Shown: in pieces, positions 7,968 through 14,250 of the stretch
Numbering within the stretch: the stretch's first letter is position 1
Layout: every line of letters begins with the position of its first letter
Assembly (NCBI GenBank): GCA_031256015.1
Contig: JAIRRK010000022.1
Coordinates: 1 to 16,935 of the forward strand
Length of the DNA stretch: 16,935 nt
Reading direction: 5' to 3'
Source: Dysgonamonadaceae bacterium
GTDB taxonomy: Bacteria > Bacteroidota > Bacteroidia > Bacteroidales > Azobacteroidaceae
Notes under the pieces: generated by a model
What the model was told of the DNA's origin: nothing
What the model saw: the letters and a program-made list of their open reading frames with translations, nothing else
The model's database searches: none
Program-made: the position numbers and the translations under genes

Positions 7968-8016
7968 TTGATTTTTCGTTTAAAATTTACGCTATAACAT
8001 CTTGAATCAGGGCTTA

Positions 8017-8047
8017 CAAAGATAAAAAACATCCCGAAGATTACAAA
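8017..8047 (-). promoter_or_regulatory. Bacteroidetes-type promoter for lysC-lysA operon
   Basis: On the minus strand TTTG (8047-8044) is followed after 19 bp by TATCTTTG (8024-8017), a close match to the -33/-7 consensus. It lies in the 90-bp gap between ftsE and lysC, starting about 10 bp after the ftsE stop. It predicts a start near 8011 and suggests that lysC, lysA and the two genes after them can be expressed apart from the his genes upstream. Confidence 0.75.
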
Positions 8048-8057
8048 AAATTAAGAT

Positions 8058-8732
8058 TTAATTATCACAATCGGAAAACACACCGTCTTTGCATTGTTTG
8101 ACTTTAGCCGGAAATTCGTTCACCAAATGATGATTATGCGTCGACATAATCACGGCTGTTCCTTCTTTTGAAATATCATGAAGTAATTGAACAATCTTGC
8201 ATCCTGATTCAACATCTAAATTTCCGGTAGGTTCATCGGCTAAAATGACTTCCGGATAATTTAACAATGCGCGGGCAATCGCAATTCGTTGCTGCTCTCC
8301 GCCCGATAATTCGTAAGGATATTTATATCCTTTTTTAATCATTCCGACTTTATCCAACACTTCATTGATTCGAGATTCGATTTCATTTTTATTTTTCCGA
8401 CCTGTAGCCCGGAGTACAAATTCCAGATTTTTATAAACAGAACGATCCGACAATAACCGGAAATCTTGAAATACGATTCCGACTTTCCGACGAAGTAAAG
8501 GAATATTCTTTTCTTTCATTTTCCGAAGATTATAATCAAAAATCATTGCTTCTCCTTTTTCCACCGGCATCTCAGCGTAAAGAGTTTTCAGCAATGTACT
8601 CTTTCCGGCTCCCACTTTTCCCATAATATAAAGAAATTCCCCTCTATGATGAGTAAATGTTACATTTTGCAGAATGATATTATCCCTTCTGCACAACTCT
8701 ACATCTTTGTAATAAATCAATACTTCGTTCAT
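8058..8732 (-). CDS. ftsE: Cell-division ABC transporter ATP-binding protein FtsE
   Basis: FtsE is the ATPase that works with the membrane protein FtsX at the division site, where it controls peptidoglycan hydrolases outside the membrane. The 224-residue protein is one ABC nucleotide-binding domain: Walker A GKVGAGKST (38-46), Q-loop around VFQDFRLL (87-94), signature LSGGEQQR (142-149), Walker B VILADEP (162-168) and switch histidine in STHNH (197-201). The compact length and RKVGIVFQDFRLLSDRSVYKN region fit FtsE better than LolD or amino-acid transporters. ftsX is not next to it. The gene lies 23 nt after hisIE, the last of a run of his genes, and ends 90 bp before lysC. Its placement after histidine genes has no functional logic that I can see, but suggests shared transcription. 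Confidence 0.88.
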   Translation of the reverse strand: MNEVLIYYKDVELCRRDNIILQNVTFTHHRGEFLYIMGKVGAGKSTLLKTLYAEMPVEKGEAMIFDYNLRKMKEKNIPLLRRKVGIVFQDFRLLSDRSVYKNLEFVLRATGRKNKNEIESRINEVLDKVGMIKKGYKYPYELSGGEQQRIAIARALLNYPEVILADEPTGNLDVESGCKIVQLLHDISKEGTAVIMSTHNHHLVNEFPAKVKQCKDGVFSDCDN

Positions 8733-8755
8733 GAAATTTCGGGATTAATATCGGT

Positions 8756-9349
8756 TTATTTATGTCTATTCTTCAATTCATTCACCAAATCTTCGATTCG
8801 GTATCCTTTGTAAGTAAGAAGAACGATTAAATGATATAAAAGATCGGAGCCTTCATATAATAAGCGTTCATCGTTTCCATTCATTGCTTCGATAACTGTT
8901 TCAACGGCTTCTTCTCCTACTTTTTGAGCCATCCGTCCGACTCCGCTGTTAAACAGCGATGTGGTATAAGAGCCTTCCGGCATTTCTTGACGACGACGAA
9001 CAATAAAATCCTGAAGATATTTTAAAAACATCATATCTTCCGCATTTTTTTCGTTGAAACAAGTATCAGTTCCCTTATGACAAACCGGTCCGACGGGATT
9101 TACTTTTATCAGTAAAGTATCGTTATCGCAATCTTCTTGAATAGAAACCACATTCAAAAAATTTCCACTTTCTTCCCCTTTTGTCCATAAGCGATTTTTT
9201 GTCCGGCTGAAAAAAGTTACTTTTCTCGTTTCTTGGGTTTTTTCCAATGCTTCTTCATTCATAAAACCCAACATCAGGACTTTATTTGTCTGATCGTCCT
9301 GAATAATTGCCGGAATCAATCCGTTCATTTTATCAAAATCAAGTTTCAT
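8756..9349 (-). CDS. hisIE: Bifunctional phosphoribosyl-AMP cyclohydrolase / phosphoribosyl-ATP pyrophosphatase
   Basis: This fused cytoplasmic enzyme carries out steps 2 and 3 of histidine synthesis: it hydrolyses PR-ATP to PR-AMP (HisE part) and opens the adenine ring (HisI part). In 197 residues the HisI domain comes first (about 1-105), with metal-binding D73, D75 and D77 in DCDNDT and zinc cysteines C74, C90 and C97 (GPVCHKGTDTCF). HisE follows (about 108-197), with SLFNSGVGRMAQKVGEEAVE and LLYEGSDLLYHL, the helical NTP-pyrophosphohydrolase fold. The length is normal for the fusion. It starts 24 nt after hisF and is followed 23 nt later by ftsE. No hisG, which makes its substrate, is in the window. 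Confidence 0.97.
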   Translation of the reverse strand: MKLDFDKMNGLIPAIIQDDQTNKVLMLGFMNEEALEKTQETRKVTFFSRTKNRLWTKGEESGNFLNVVSIQEDCDNDTLLIKVNPVGPVCHKGTDTCFNEKNAEDMMFLKYLQDFIVRRRQEMPEGSYTTSLFNSGVGRMAQKVGEEAVETVIEAMNGNDERLLYEGSDLLYHLIVLLTYKGYRIEDLVNELKNRHK

Positions 9350-9373
9350 CGTTCGTATTCTTAATTATTATGT

Positions 9374-10126
9374 CTATCGAACAATCAGTTGTTCTTTTCT
9401 CAAATAGTCTTTCAGTTCATTGATATTAATTTCTCCAAAATGAAAAACGCCGGCAGCTAAGGCCGCATCCGCTTTTCCCAACTGAAATACATCTTTAAAA
9501 TGTTTTTTTTCTCCGGCTCCTCCCGATGCAATAACCGGGATTTTCAATAAGTCGGATAATCGGGCTAATGCTTCATTTGCATAACCTGTTTTTACACCAT
9601 CGTGATCCATCGATGTAAATAAAATTTCCCCGGCACCTCTGTTTTCAGCTTCCTTAGCCCATGAAAATAATTCCTTATCCGAAGGAACACGTCCTCCGTT
9701 CAGATAGCAAATCCATTTACCGTTCACACAAGCGGCGTCAATAGCAGTTACGCAAACTTGTGAACCGAAATTTTCAGCAATTTCTCCAATCAAATTCGGA
9801 TTTCTTATGGCTGCAGAATTAATTGAGACTTTATCTGCTCCCGCATTCAGCAGTTTATCCACATCGTTTAACTCATTAATTCCTCCTCCGACTGTAAACG
9901 GAATATTGATATGGGCCGCTACATTTCTCACCAAATCCAAAAAAGTTTTTCTGCCTTCATGCGATGCAGTTATATCCAAATAAACCAGTTCGTCGGCACC
10001 TTGATCGCTGTATTGTTTTCCCAATTCAACCGGATCACCGGCATCGCGGAAATTAACGAAATTAACGCCTTTAACCGTTTTTCCGTCTTTTACATCCAAA
10101 CAAGGAATTATTCTTTTCGCTAACAT
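9374..10126 (-). CDS. hisF: Imidazole glycerol phosphate synthase cyclase subunit
   Basis: HisF uses ammonia channelled from HisH to turn PRFAR into imidazole glycerol phosphate and AICAR, step 5 of histidine synthesis and a link to purine synthesis. The 250-residue (beta/alpha)8 barrel shows both catalytic aspartates: D11 in CLDVKDG and D130 in TAIDA. Phosphate-binding loops are TVGGGI (78-83) and ASGGAG (200-205). The N-terminal [14 protein letters not shown] is almost invariant in the family. The length is normal. It lies 3 nt after hisA, so the two are probably translated together. Confidence 0.98.
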   Translation of the reverse strand: MLAKRIIPCLDVKDGKTVKGVNFVNFRDAGDPVELGKQYSDQGADELVYLDITASHEGRKTFLDLVRNVAAHINIPFTVGGGINELNDVDKLLNAGADKVSINSAAIRNPNLIGEIAENFGSQVCVTAIDAACVNGKWICYLNGGRVPSDKELFSWAKEAENRGAGEILFTSMDHDGVKTGYANEALARLSDLLKIPVIASGGAGEKKHFKDVFQLGKADAALAAGVFHFGEININELKDYLRKEQLIVR

Positions 10127-10129
10127 ATA

Positions 10130-10861
10130 TCAATCTTGATTTTCCACAAATCTTATTAAATCTTTCAATTGAATTTTACCTTCGTAGATTGCTTTACCTA
10201 TAATAATAGCCGGAATATGAGCTTTTTCCAAATTTTCAATATCTTGTAATTCGCTTACTCCTCCGCTGCCTATCAAATAAAGTTCCGGGTCAAAAGTTCT
10301 TATTTCCTTATAAAGTTCAATATTGGGGCCGGCCAACATTCCGTCTTTACTTATATCCGTACAAATTACTTTACTGATTCCTCGTTTACGCCAATGAGCA
10401 ATAAAAGGGATAAGTTCCTCTTCCGTATCCTCTGTCCATCCGGCCACCGATATTTTACGATTCCGACAGTCGGCTCCGAGTATGATTCGATTGGCTCCGT
10501 ATTTATCAATCCAACGTTGAAATATTTCCGGATTTTTGATGGCGATACTTCCTCCGGTTATCATTTGAGCACCATTTTCAAAGGCTATCTCCAAATCGGA
10601 ATCAGACTTTAATCCTCCTCCGAAATCAATGATTAAAGATGTTCGGGAAGCGATTCTTTCCAAGATTCTGTAATTAATGATTCGATGAGCTTTAGCACCG
10701 TCCAAATCAACGATATGCAAACGTCTTATCCCGTGATTTTCGAGCATTTTGGCTACTTCCAAAGGATCTTCGTTATAAATCTTTTTCTGATTATAATTTC
10801 CCTGAGACAAACGAACAGCTTTGCCGTCAATAATATCAATAGCCGAAATAATTTCTATCAT
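10130..10861 (-). CDS. hisA: Phosphoribosylformimino-5-aminoimidazole carboxamide ribotide isomerase
   Basis: HisA catalyses the Amadori rearrangement of ProFAR to PRFAR, step 4 of histidine synthesis, and hands its product to HisF/HisH. The 243-residue barrel has catalytic D9 in [13 protein letters not shown] and D131 in GADCRN, plus phosphate loops DFGGGL (79-84) and GSGGV near 217-221, and [14 protein letters not shown]. The opening differs from HisF ([11 protein letters not shown]), which separates the two paralogues. The gene lies 73 nt downstream of hisH, the longest gap within the his run; no promoter motif was seen in that gap. Confidence 0.97.
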   Translation of the reverse strand: MIEIISAIDIIDGKAVRLSQGNYNQKKIYNEDPLEVAKMLENHGIRRLHIVDLDGAKAHRIINYRILERIASRTSLIIDFGGGLKSDSDLEIAFENGAQMITGGSIAIKNPEIFQRWIDKYGANRIILGADCRNRKISVAGWTEDTEEELIPFIAHWRKRGISKVICTDISKDGMLAGPNIELYKEIRTFDPELYLIGSGGVSELQDIENLEKAHIPAIIIGKAIYEGKIQLKDLIRFVENQD

Positions 10862-10934
10862 TTGACAAATTCTATTGTGAAAAATGGATTTTTATTTAAT
10901 ATTCTTTCTTTACAAATGCCCATGAAACAGGTTG

Positions 10935-11525
10935 TTAAAGTTCCAAGAAATTTTTCAAAATTTTTTCTCCCGTTTTTCCGCTTTTTTCAGGGTGAAATTG
11001 AGTTGCATAAAAATTATTTTTATGTAAGGAAGCGCTAAAGTTTCCGATATAATTTGTTTCTGCAATTGTATTTTCGATTATCGGCACATAATAACTGTGA
11101 ACAAAATAAACAAATTCGTTATCCGTGAGATTTTTATACAAATTGCTTTTCAAATTAGATATTGTATTCCATCCCATGTGGGGAATTTTATCTTCATGTT
11201 TTTCGGGATGAAATTTCAAAACCGGAGCATCAAATATACCCAAACAATCGACATTTCCTTCTTCCGAAGATTTGCACATCAATTGCATACCTAAGCAAAT
11301 ACCCAACAAAGGTTGTTTTATATGAATCAACAATTGATCTAATTGATGGTATTTCAAATAATCCATTGTTGTTTTCGCTTCCCCTACTCCCGGAAAAATT
11401 ATTTTATCCGCCGACAAGATTTCAGCTTTGTCGGCAGTTACTACAGGATTGATTCCCAATCGTTTCAGGGCATAAACCACCGAATAAATATTTCCGGCAT
11501 TATATTCTATTATTACAATATTCAT
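10935..11525 (-). CDS. hisH: Imidazole glycerol phosphate synthase glutaminase subunit
   Basis: HisH is the class I glutamine amidotransferase that frees ammonia for HisF. From the ATG at 11525 (MNIVIIEYNAGN) the protein has 196 residues. The catalytic triad is C77 in GICLGM, H178 and E180 in TQFHPEKSG; PGVGEA (45-50) and HSYYV also fit the family. A TTG start 15 nt further upstream would overlap the end of rny, and the family normally begins at M-x-I-V-I-I-x-Y, so I prefer the ATG. It begins 4 nt after the rny stop, which places the his genes behind rny in one transcription unit. Confidence 0.96.
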   Translation of the reverse strand: MNIVIIEYNAGNIYSVVYALKRLGINPVVTADKAEILSADKIIFPGVGEAKTTMDYLKYHQLDQLLIHIKQPLLGICLGMQLMCKSSEEGNVDCLGIFDAPVLKFHPEKHEDKIPHMGWNTISNLKSNLYKNLTDNEFVYFVHSYYVPIIENTIAETNYIGNFSASLHKNNFYATQFHPEKSGKTGEKILKNFLEL

Positions 11526-11529
11526 GTAT

Positions 11530-13065
11530 TTATTTTGCAAATGAGATAGCTCTGGTTTCTCTGATAACCGTTATCTTCACTTGTCCCGGATAAGTCATTT
11601 CGTCTTGAATTTTTTTAGCGATTTCACCGGATAAACTTTCTGTTTCAACATCGGTTATCTTATCGGCACCGACGATAACTCTCAATTCTCGTCCGGCTTG
11701 AATGGCATACGTTTTCAGAACTCCCGGATAAGATAACGCCAACTGTTCCAAATCGTTCAAACGTTTGATATACGCTTCTACGATTTCTCTTCTTGCTCCC
11801 GGACGAGCTCCCGATATAGCGTCACAAACTTGAACAATCGGAGCCAACAAACTTGTCATTTCCACTTCATCATGATGGGCTCCTATTGCATTTACAATAT
11901 CGGCTTTCTCTTTATATTTTTCAGCCAGTTTCATCCCCAAGATAGCGTGAGGCAATTCCGGCTCATCATCGGGAACTTTCCCTATATCATGAAGCAGGCC
12001 GGCTCTTTTGGCTTTTTTCGGATTCAATCCCAATTCCGAAGCCATAATTGCACAAAGATTAGCTGTTTCGCGGGAATGTTGCAACAAGTTTTGTCCATAA
12101 GAAGAACGGTATTTCATACGTCCAATCATTCGAATTAATTCGGGATGCAATCCATGAATTCCCAAGTCAATTGCCGTTCTTTTTCCTGTTTCCACGATTT
12201 CTTCCTCTACTTGTTTTCGGACTCTATTGACAATCTCTTCAATTCGAGCCGGATGAATACGTCCATCCTGAACCAATTGATGCAAAGCCAAACGGGCTAT
12301 TTCTCTTCGTACCGGGTCAAATCCCGATAAGATAATAGCTTCCGGTGTATCGTCCACAATAATTTCAATTCCCGTTGCTGCTTCCAACGCGCGAATATTT
12401 CGCCCTTCACGACCGATAATTCGTCCTTTTATTTCATCGGAATCGATATGAAAAACAGTTACCGTATTTTCTATTGCCGTTTCCGTAGCTACTCGTTGAA
12501 TCGATTGAACAACAATTTTTTTGGCTTCTTTATTGGCTGTCATCTTAGCCTCTTCCATTATCTCATTAATGTACGCAGAGGCAGCTGTTTGTGCCTCATC
12601 TTTTAACGATTGAGCCAAACGCTCTTTGGCTTCTTCGGCAGACAAACCAGACAAAGCTTCCAATCTTTCAATTTCCAATTTATGTATTTTATCCAGCTCT
12701 TGTTTTTTCTTTTCTATCACTTCCAATTGCGTTGCCAAATTATCTCGTGCAATTTCCAATTCGCTGTTCTTTTTCTGAACTTCTTCTTGTTTTTGCATCA
12801 TCATCATTTCACGCTGCTTCAATTTAGCTTCTTGCGATTGAACCTTTGAACTTCTCGAACTGATTTGTTTTTCCAAATCGGCTTTCATTGAAATAAATTT
12901 CTCTTTTACTTCCAATAGCTTGTCTTTTTTTATTGATTCGGCTTCTTTTTTTGCATCTTCTATTATTTTTTTACTCCTTACATTAGCCATGTTACTGAAT
13001 ATGAACCATGTTATGCCGACTCCGAATAATAGAGTTATTATTGCTGTAATTATTATTTCTACCAT
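11530..13065 (-). CDS. rny: Ribonuclease Y
   Basis: RNase Y is a membrane-anchored endoribonuclease that begins mRNA decay. From the ATG at 13065 the protein has 511 residues, normal for the family. It has an N-terminal membrane helix (about 2-25), a long charged coiled coil (about 28-180, with MMMM near 87-90), a KH RNA-binding domain (about 210-275, GREG loop 218-221 within [20 protein letters not shown]) and an HD hydrolase domain (about 325-420). The HD pair is H359 D360 in GLLHDIGK, with GAHHDE further on. The open frame extends 30 codons upstream to 13155, but that extension is unlike the family and would put residues before the anchor helix. The gene follows zapA by 135 bp and ends 4 nt before hisH. 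A hairpin and a possible weak promoter lie in the gap before it. Confidence 0.96.
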   Translation of the reverse strand: MVEIIITAIITLLFGVGITWFIFSNMANVRSKKIIEDAKKEAESIKKDKLLEVKEKFISMKADLEKQISSRSSKVQSQEAKLKQREMMMMQKQEEVQKKNSELEIARDNLATQLEVIEKKKQELDKIHKLEIERLEALSGLSAEEAKERLAQSLKDEAQTAASAYINEIMEEAKMTANKEAKKIVVQSIQRVATETAIENTVTVFHIDSDEIKGRIIGREGRNIRALEAATGIEIIVDDTPEAIILSGFDPVRREIARLALHQLVQDGRIHPARIEEIVNRVRKQVEEEIVETGKRTAIDLGIHGLHPELIRMIGRMKYRSSYGQNLLQHSRETANLCAIMASELGLNPKKAKRAGLLHDIGKVPDDEPELPHAILGMKLAEKYKEKADIVNAIGAHHDEVEMTSLLAPIVQVCDAISGARPGARREIVEAYIKRLNDLEQLALSYPGVLKTYAIQAGRELRVIVGADKITDVETESLSGEIAKKIQDEMTYPGQVKITVIRETRAISFAK

Positions 13066-13120
13066 AACTGATATTAAAATTAAATAAATATAATTTACTA
13101 AAGATCGTCTCCTTACTCTA

Positions 13121-13151
13121 CAAATAAAAAACGCACCGCCAATGCATTCAA
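13121..13151 (-). promoter_or_regulatory. Possible weak promoter before rny
   Basis: On the minus strand TTG (13151-13149) and TTTATTTG (13128-13121) are 20 bp apart. The -7 element has one mismatch to TAnnTTTG and the -33 is the short form. If used, the transcript would start near 13115, leaving a leader of about 50 nt before the rny ATG at 13065. It overlaps the hairpin at 13126-13148, so the two readings compete. Confidence 0.3.
13126..13148 (-). terminator. Possible weak terminator or attenuator between zapA and rny
   Basis: On the minus strand AATGCA (13148-13143) can pair with TGCGTT (13135-13130), including one G-T wobble, around the 7-base loop TTGGCGG. A T-run follows (13129-13126), then ATTTG. 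The stem is only 6 bp, so termination would be partial at best. It lies in the 135-bp gap after zapA and could reduce read-through from the zap genes into rny. Confidence 0.35.
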
Positions 13152-13200
13152 GCAAAACTCAAAAGCAATTAGTGTGCATAAATAGTTAAAATACAATATT

Positions 13201-13500
13201 TTATTTGAAAGAGTGGATGTATTCCTCTAATTCTTTATTCAAACATTCTATTTTTTCAAATAAAGGAGAAACATCTGTCTTATTATCGCTTTCCAAAACT
13301 TCTAATGAAAATTGGAATCCTGCTAAAGTCAATAAATCGATTAATTCAAAATTTGCATTTGAATAATGCGAACTGTATTTGAGAATCCTATTATTGAGAT
13401 TCGTTGCGGCTTTTCTTATTTTTCCTTCTTCTGAACGTTTACAGACATAAGGGTAGTATTTATCTGCCAGTTTTAATTGTATTTTAAATTTTTCGTCCAT
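13201..13500 (-). CDS. zapA: Cell division protein ZapA
   Basis: ZapA binds FtsZ and bundles its filaments in the Z-ring. The protein, 99 residues from the ATG at 13500, has the ZapA layout: a short beta-hairpin domain (KFKIQLKLADKYYPYVCKRS), then a helical region (EEGKIRKAATNLNNRILKY) leading to a C-terminal coiled coil (about 60-99, ending ELEEYIHSFK) that forms dimers and tetramers. Another ATG 15 nt upstream overlaps the stop of the preceding gene; I prefer the inner one because family members open with M-D-x-K-F-x-I. Sequence identity in this family is low, so the call also rests on its place between a ZapB-like gene (7 nt upstream) and rny, a common order in Bacteroidota. Confidence 0.85.
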   Translation of the reverse strand: MDEKFKIQLKLADKYYPYVCKRSEEGKIRKAATNLNNRILKYSSHYSNANFELIDLLTLAGFQFSLEVLESDNKTDVSPLFEKIECLNKELEEYIHSFK

Positions 13501-13507
13501 ACATCTT

Positions 13508-13801
13508 TTATTCATTTAATAAAGCGATGCATTTATCGACCTCTTTCACTAATTTAGATATTCCGGCTTTGGCTTTTTCTAAATCATTTTTCTCGAAAGA
13601 AACGACTTGAGCCATTTTCAGAGTATCGTACTTTGCTTTTATTGTTTTGTTTTCCGATTTTACACTTTCACATTCCAAAGCAAGCATTTGCAACTTGACT
13701 TTCAAGTCGTTATTTTCTTTTCTCAGATCATCACATAGTAACATCAATTGACGAACCCGAGTTTCAAAAATAGATAATAATCGCATTTGCTCCTCTGTCA
13801 T
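13508..13801 (-). CDS. ZapB-like coiled-coil protein
   Basis: A 97-residue, charged, almost wholly helical protein with heptad-like hydrophobic spacing from about 8 to 75 (ETRVRQLMLLCDDLRKENND, then LKVKLQMLALECESVKSENK). The conserved tail is KLVKEVDKCIALLNE. There is no signal peptide or membrane segment. Length and composition resemble ZapB, the coiled-coil partner of ZapA that links the Z-ring to other division proteins, and the gene lies directly upstream of zapA. Coiled coils are poor evidence of homology, so the ZapB-like function is inferred from context. It starts just behind the promoter at 13823-13853 with a leader of about 15 nt and is the first gene of the long minus-strand run. 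Confidence 0.75.
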   Translation of the reverse strand: MTEEQMRLLSIFETRVRQLMLLCDDLRKENNDLKVKLQMLALECESVKSENKTIKAKYDTLKMAQVVSFEKNDLEKAKAGISKLVKEVDKCIALLNE

Positions 13802-13822
13802 ATTTTAAGGCGAATTTCACCA

Positions 13823-13853
13823 CAAAAATAACAATTTGTCGCAAGGCTGCAAA
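13823..13853 (-). promoter_or_regulatory. Bacteroidetes-type promoter for the zap-rny-his run
   Basis: On the minus strand TTTG (13853-13850) is followed after 19 bp by TATTTTTG (13830-13823), matching TAnnTTTG exactly. The predicted start is near 13817, about 15 nt before the ATG at 13801. No equally good promoter was seen before hisH, hisA, hisF, hisIE or ftsE, so this may drive much of the run down to ftsE. Confidence 0.7.
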
Positions 13854-13874
13854 GAAATAGGAATAATATTTACG

Positions 13875-13910
13875 AAAAAAAAGAGATTGTCGAATCACTT
13901 CGCCAATCTC
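13875..13910 (-). terminator. Minus-strand terminator without a visible gene
   Basis: Read on the minus strand, GAGATTG (13910-13904) and CAATCTC (13889-13883) pair, and after one mismatch CGAA and TTCG extend the stem around a 4-base loop. The stem is followed at once by eight T residues (13882-13875). This is a good intrinsic terminator shape on the minus strand only; on the plus strand no T-run follows. It stands upstream of the zap promoter, and no minus-strand gene was found between it and dxs. Confidence 0.75.
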
Positions 13911-13939
13911 CTCAGATAATAAATAACTAACCTTTAAGC

Positions 13940-13982
13940 ATTAACTAATGAAATAACACTTATTAACTAATGAAATAACACT
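13940..13982. repeat. Tandem pair of 21-bp identical repeats (22-bp period)
   Basis: The 21 bases at 13940-13960 recur without change at 13962-13982, one base apart. Each copy opens ATTAACTAATG and ends AATAACACT. The core TAACTAA also appears once more at 13924-13930, so it occurs three times in under 50 bp. A 22-bp period puts equal faces about two helical turns apart, as with paired binding sites, but a simple duplication explains it as well. Confidence 0.85.
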
Positions 13983-14224
13983 CTTTACACCTATAAGAAC
14001 AACTCTTACCAAGAAAGGTTTTTATTTTTTAATAATTTAACTTTCCGTATTTCAACAATTCGTTCAAAGCGGAAAGAAAAGAGAGGTCGGCTTATTAAAT
14101 ATCAAGATAAATGTGAAGGAACCCTTGATATTAATTCTTCAAAACAAAACCATTCTCCTTGTTTTTTAACAATGCTTCTTCTTTTTCATTTTCGTTTGTT
14201 TATGAAGAATTTAAAAAATTCATG
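13983..14224. other. Gene-free stretch upstream of dxs with inverted repeats
   Basis: No open frame of useful length was found on either strand, and the sequence is very AT-rich with stops in all frames I followed. Two inverted repeats stand out. CTTTCCG (14041-14047) pairs with CGGAAAG (14070-14076) around 22 bases. AATATCAAG (14098-14106) pairs perfectly with CTTGATATT (14124-14132) around 17 bases. Neither is followed by a T-run. No tRNA and no RNA family that I recognise is present. Confidence 0.6.
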
Positions 14225-14232
14225 TAACTTTG
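14201..14232 (+). promoter_or_regulatory. Promoter for dxs-trkA
   Basis: TAACTTTG (14225-14232) matches the -7 consensus exactly. At the correct 20-bp spacing the -33 site is TATG (14201-14204), one mismatch from TTTG. The predicted start is near 14238, which leaves only about 13 nt of leader before the ATG at 14251. The promoter covers the upstream TTG at 14230, which argues against that codon as the dxs start. Confidence 0.65.
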
Positions 14233-14250
14233 CAGCTGAAAATTTTAGTT

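Noticed and set aside
7968..8057. Lysine riboswitch before lysC
   Set aside because: The gap is 90 bp and the predicted leader about 45 nt, far shorter than the L-box, and no matching structure was seen.
11526..11540. TTG start for hisH at 11540
   Set aside because: It would overlap the end of rny, and the HisH family begins at the ATG-encoded MNIVIIEYN.
13066..13155. Upstream extension of rny to 13155
   Set aside because: It adds 30 residues unlike the family ahead of the anchor helix and covers the hairpin and possible promoter region.
13066..13200. 6S RNA or another known RNA next to zapA
   Set aside because: The gap is only 135 bp, AT-rich, and lacks a long double-stranded structure with a central bubble; only one small hairpin was found.
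14230..14250. TTG start for dxs at 14230
   Set aside because: The codon lies inside the -7 element TAACTTTG, so it would not be in the transcript.
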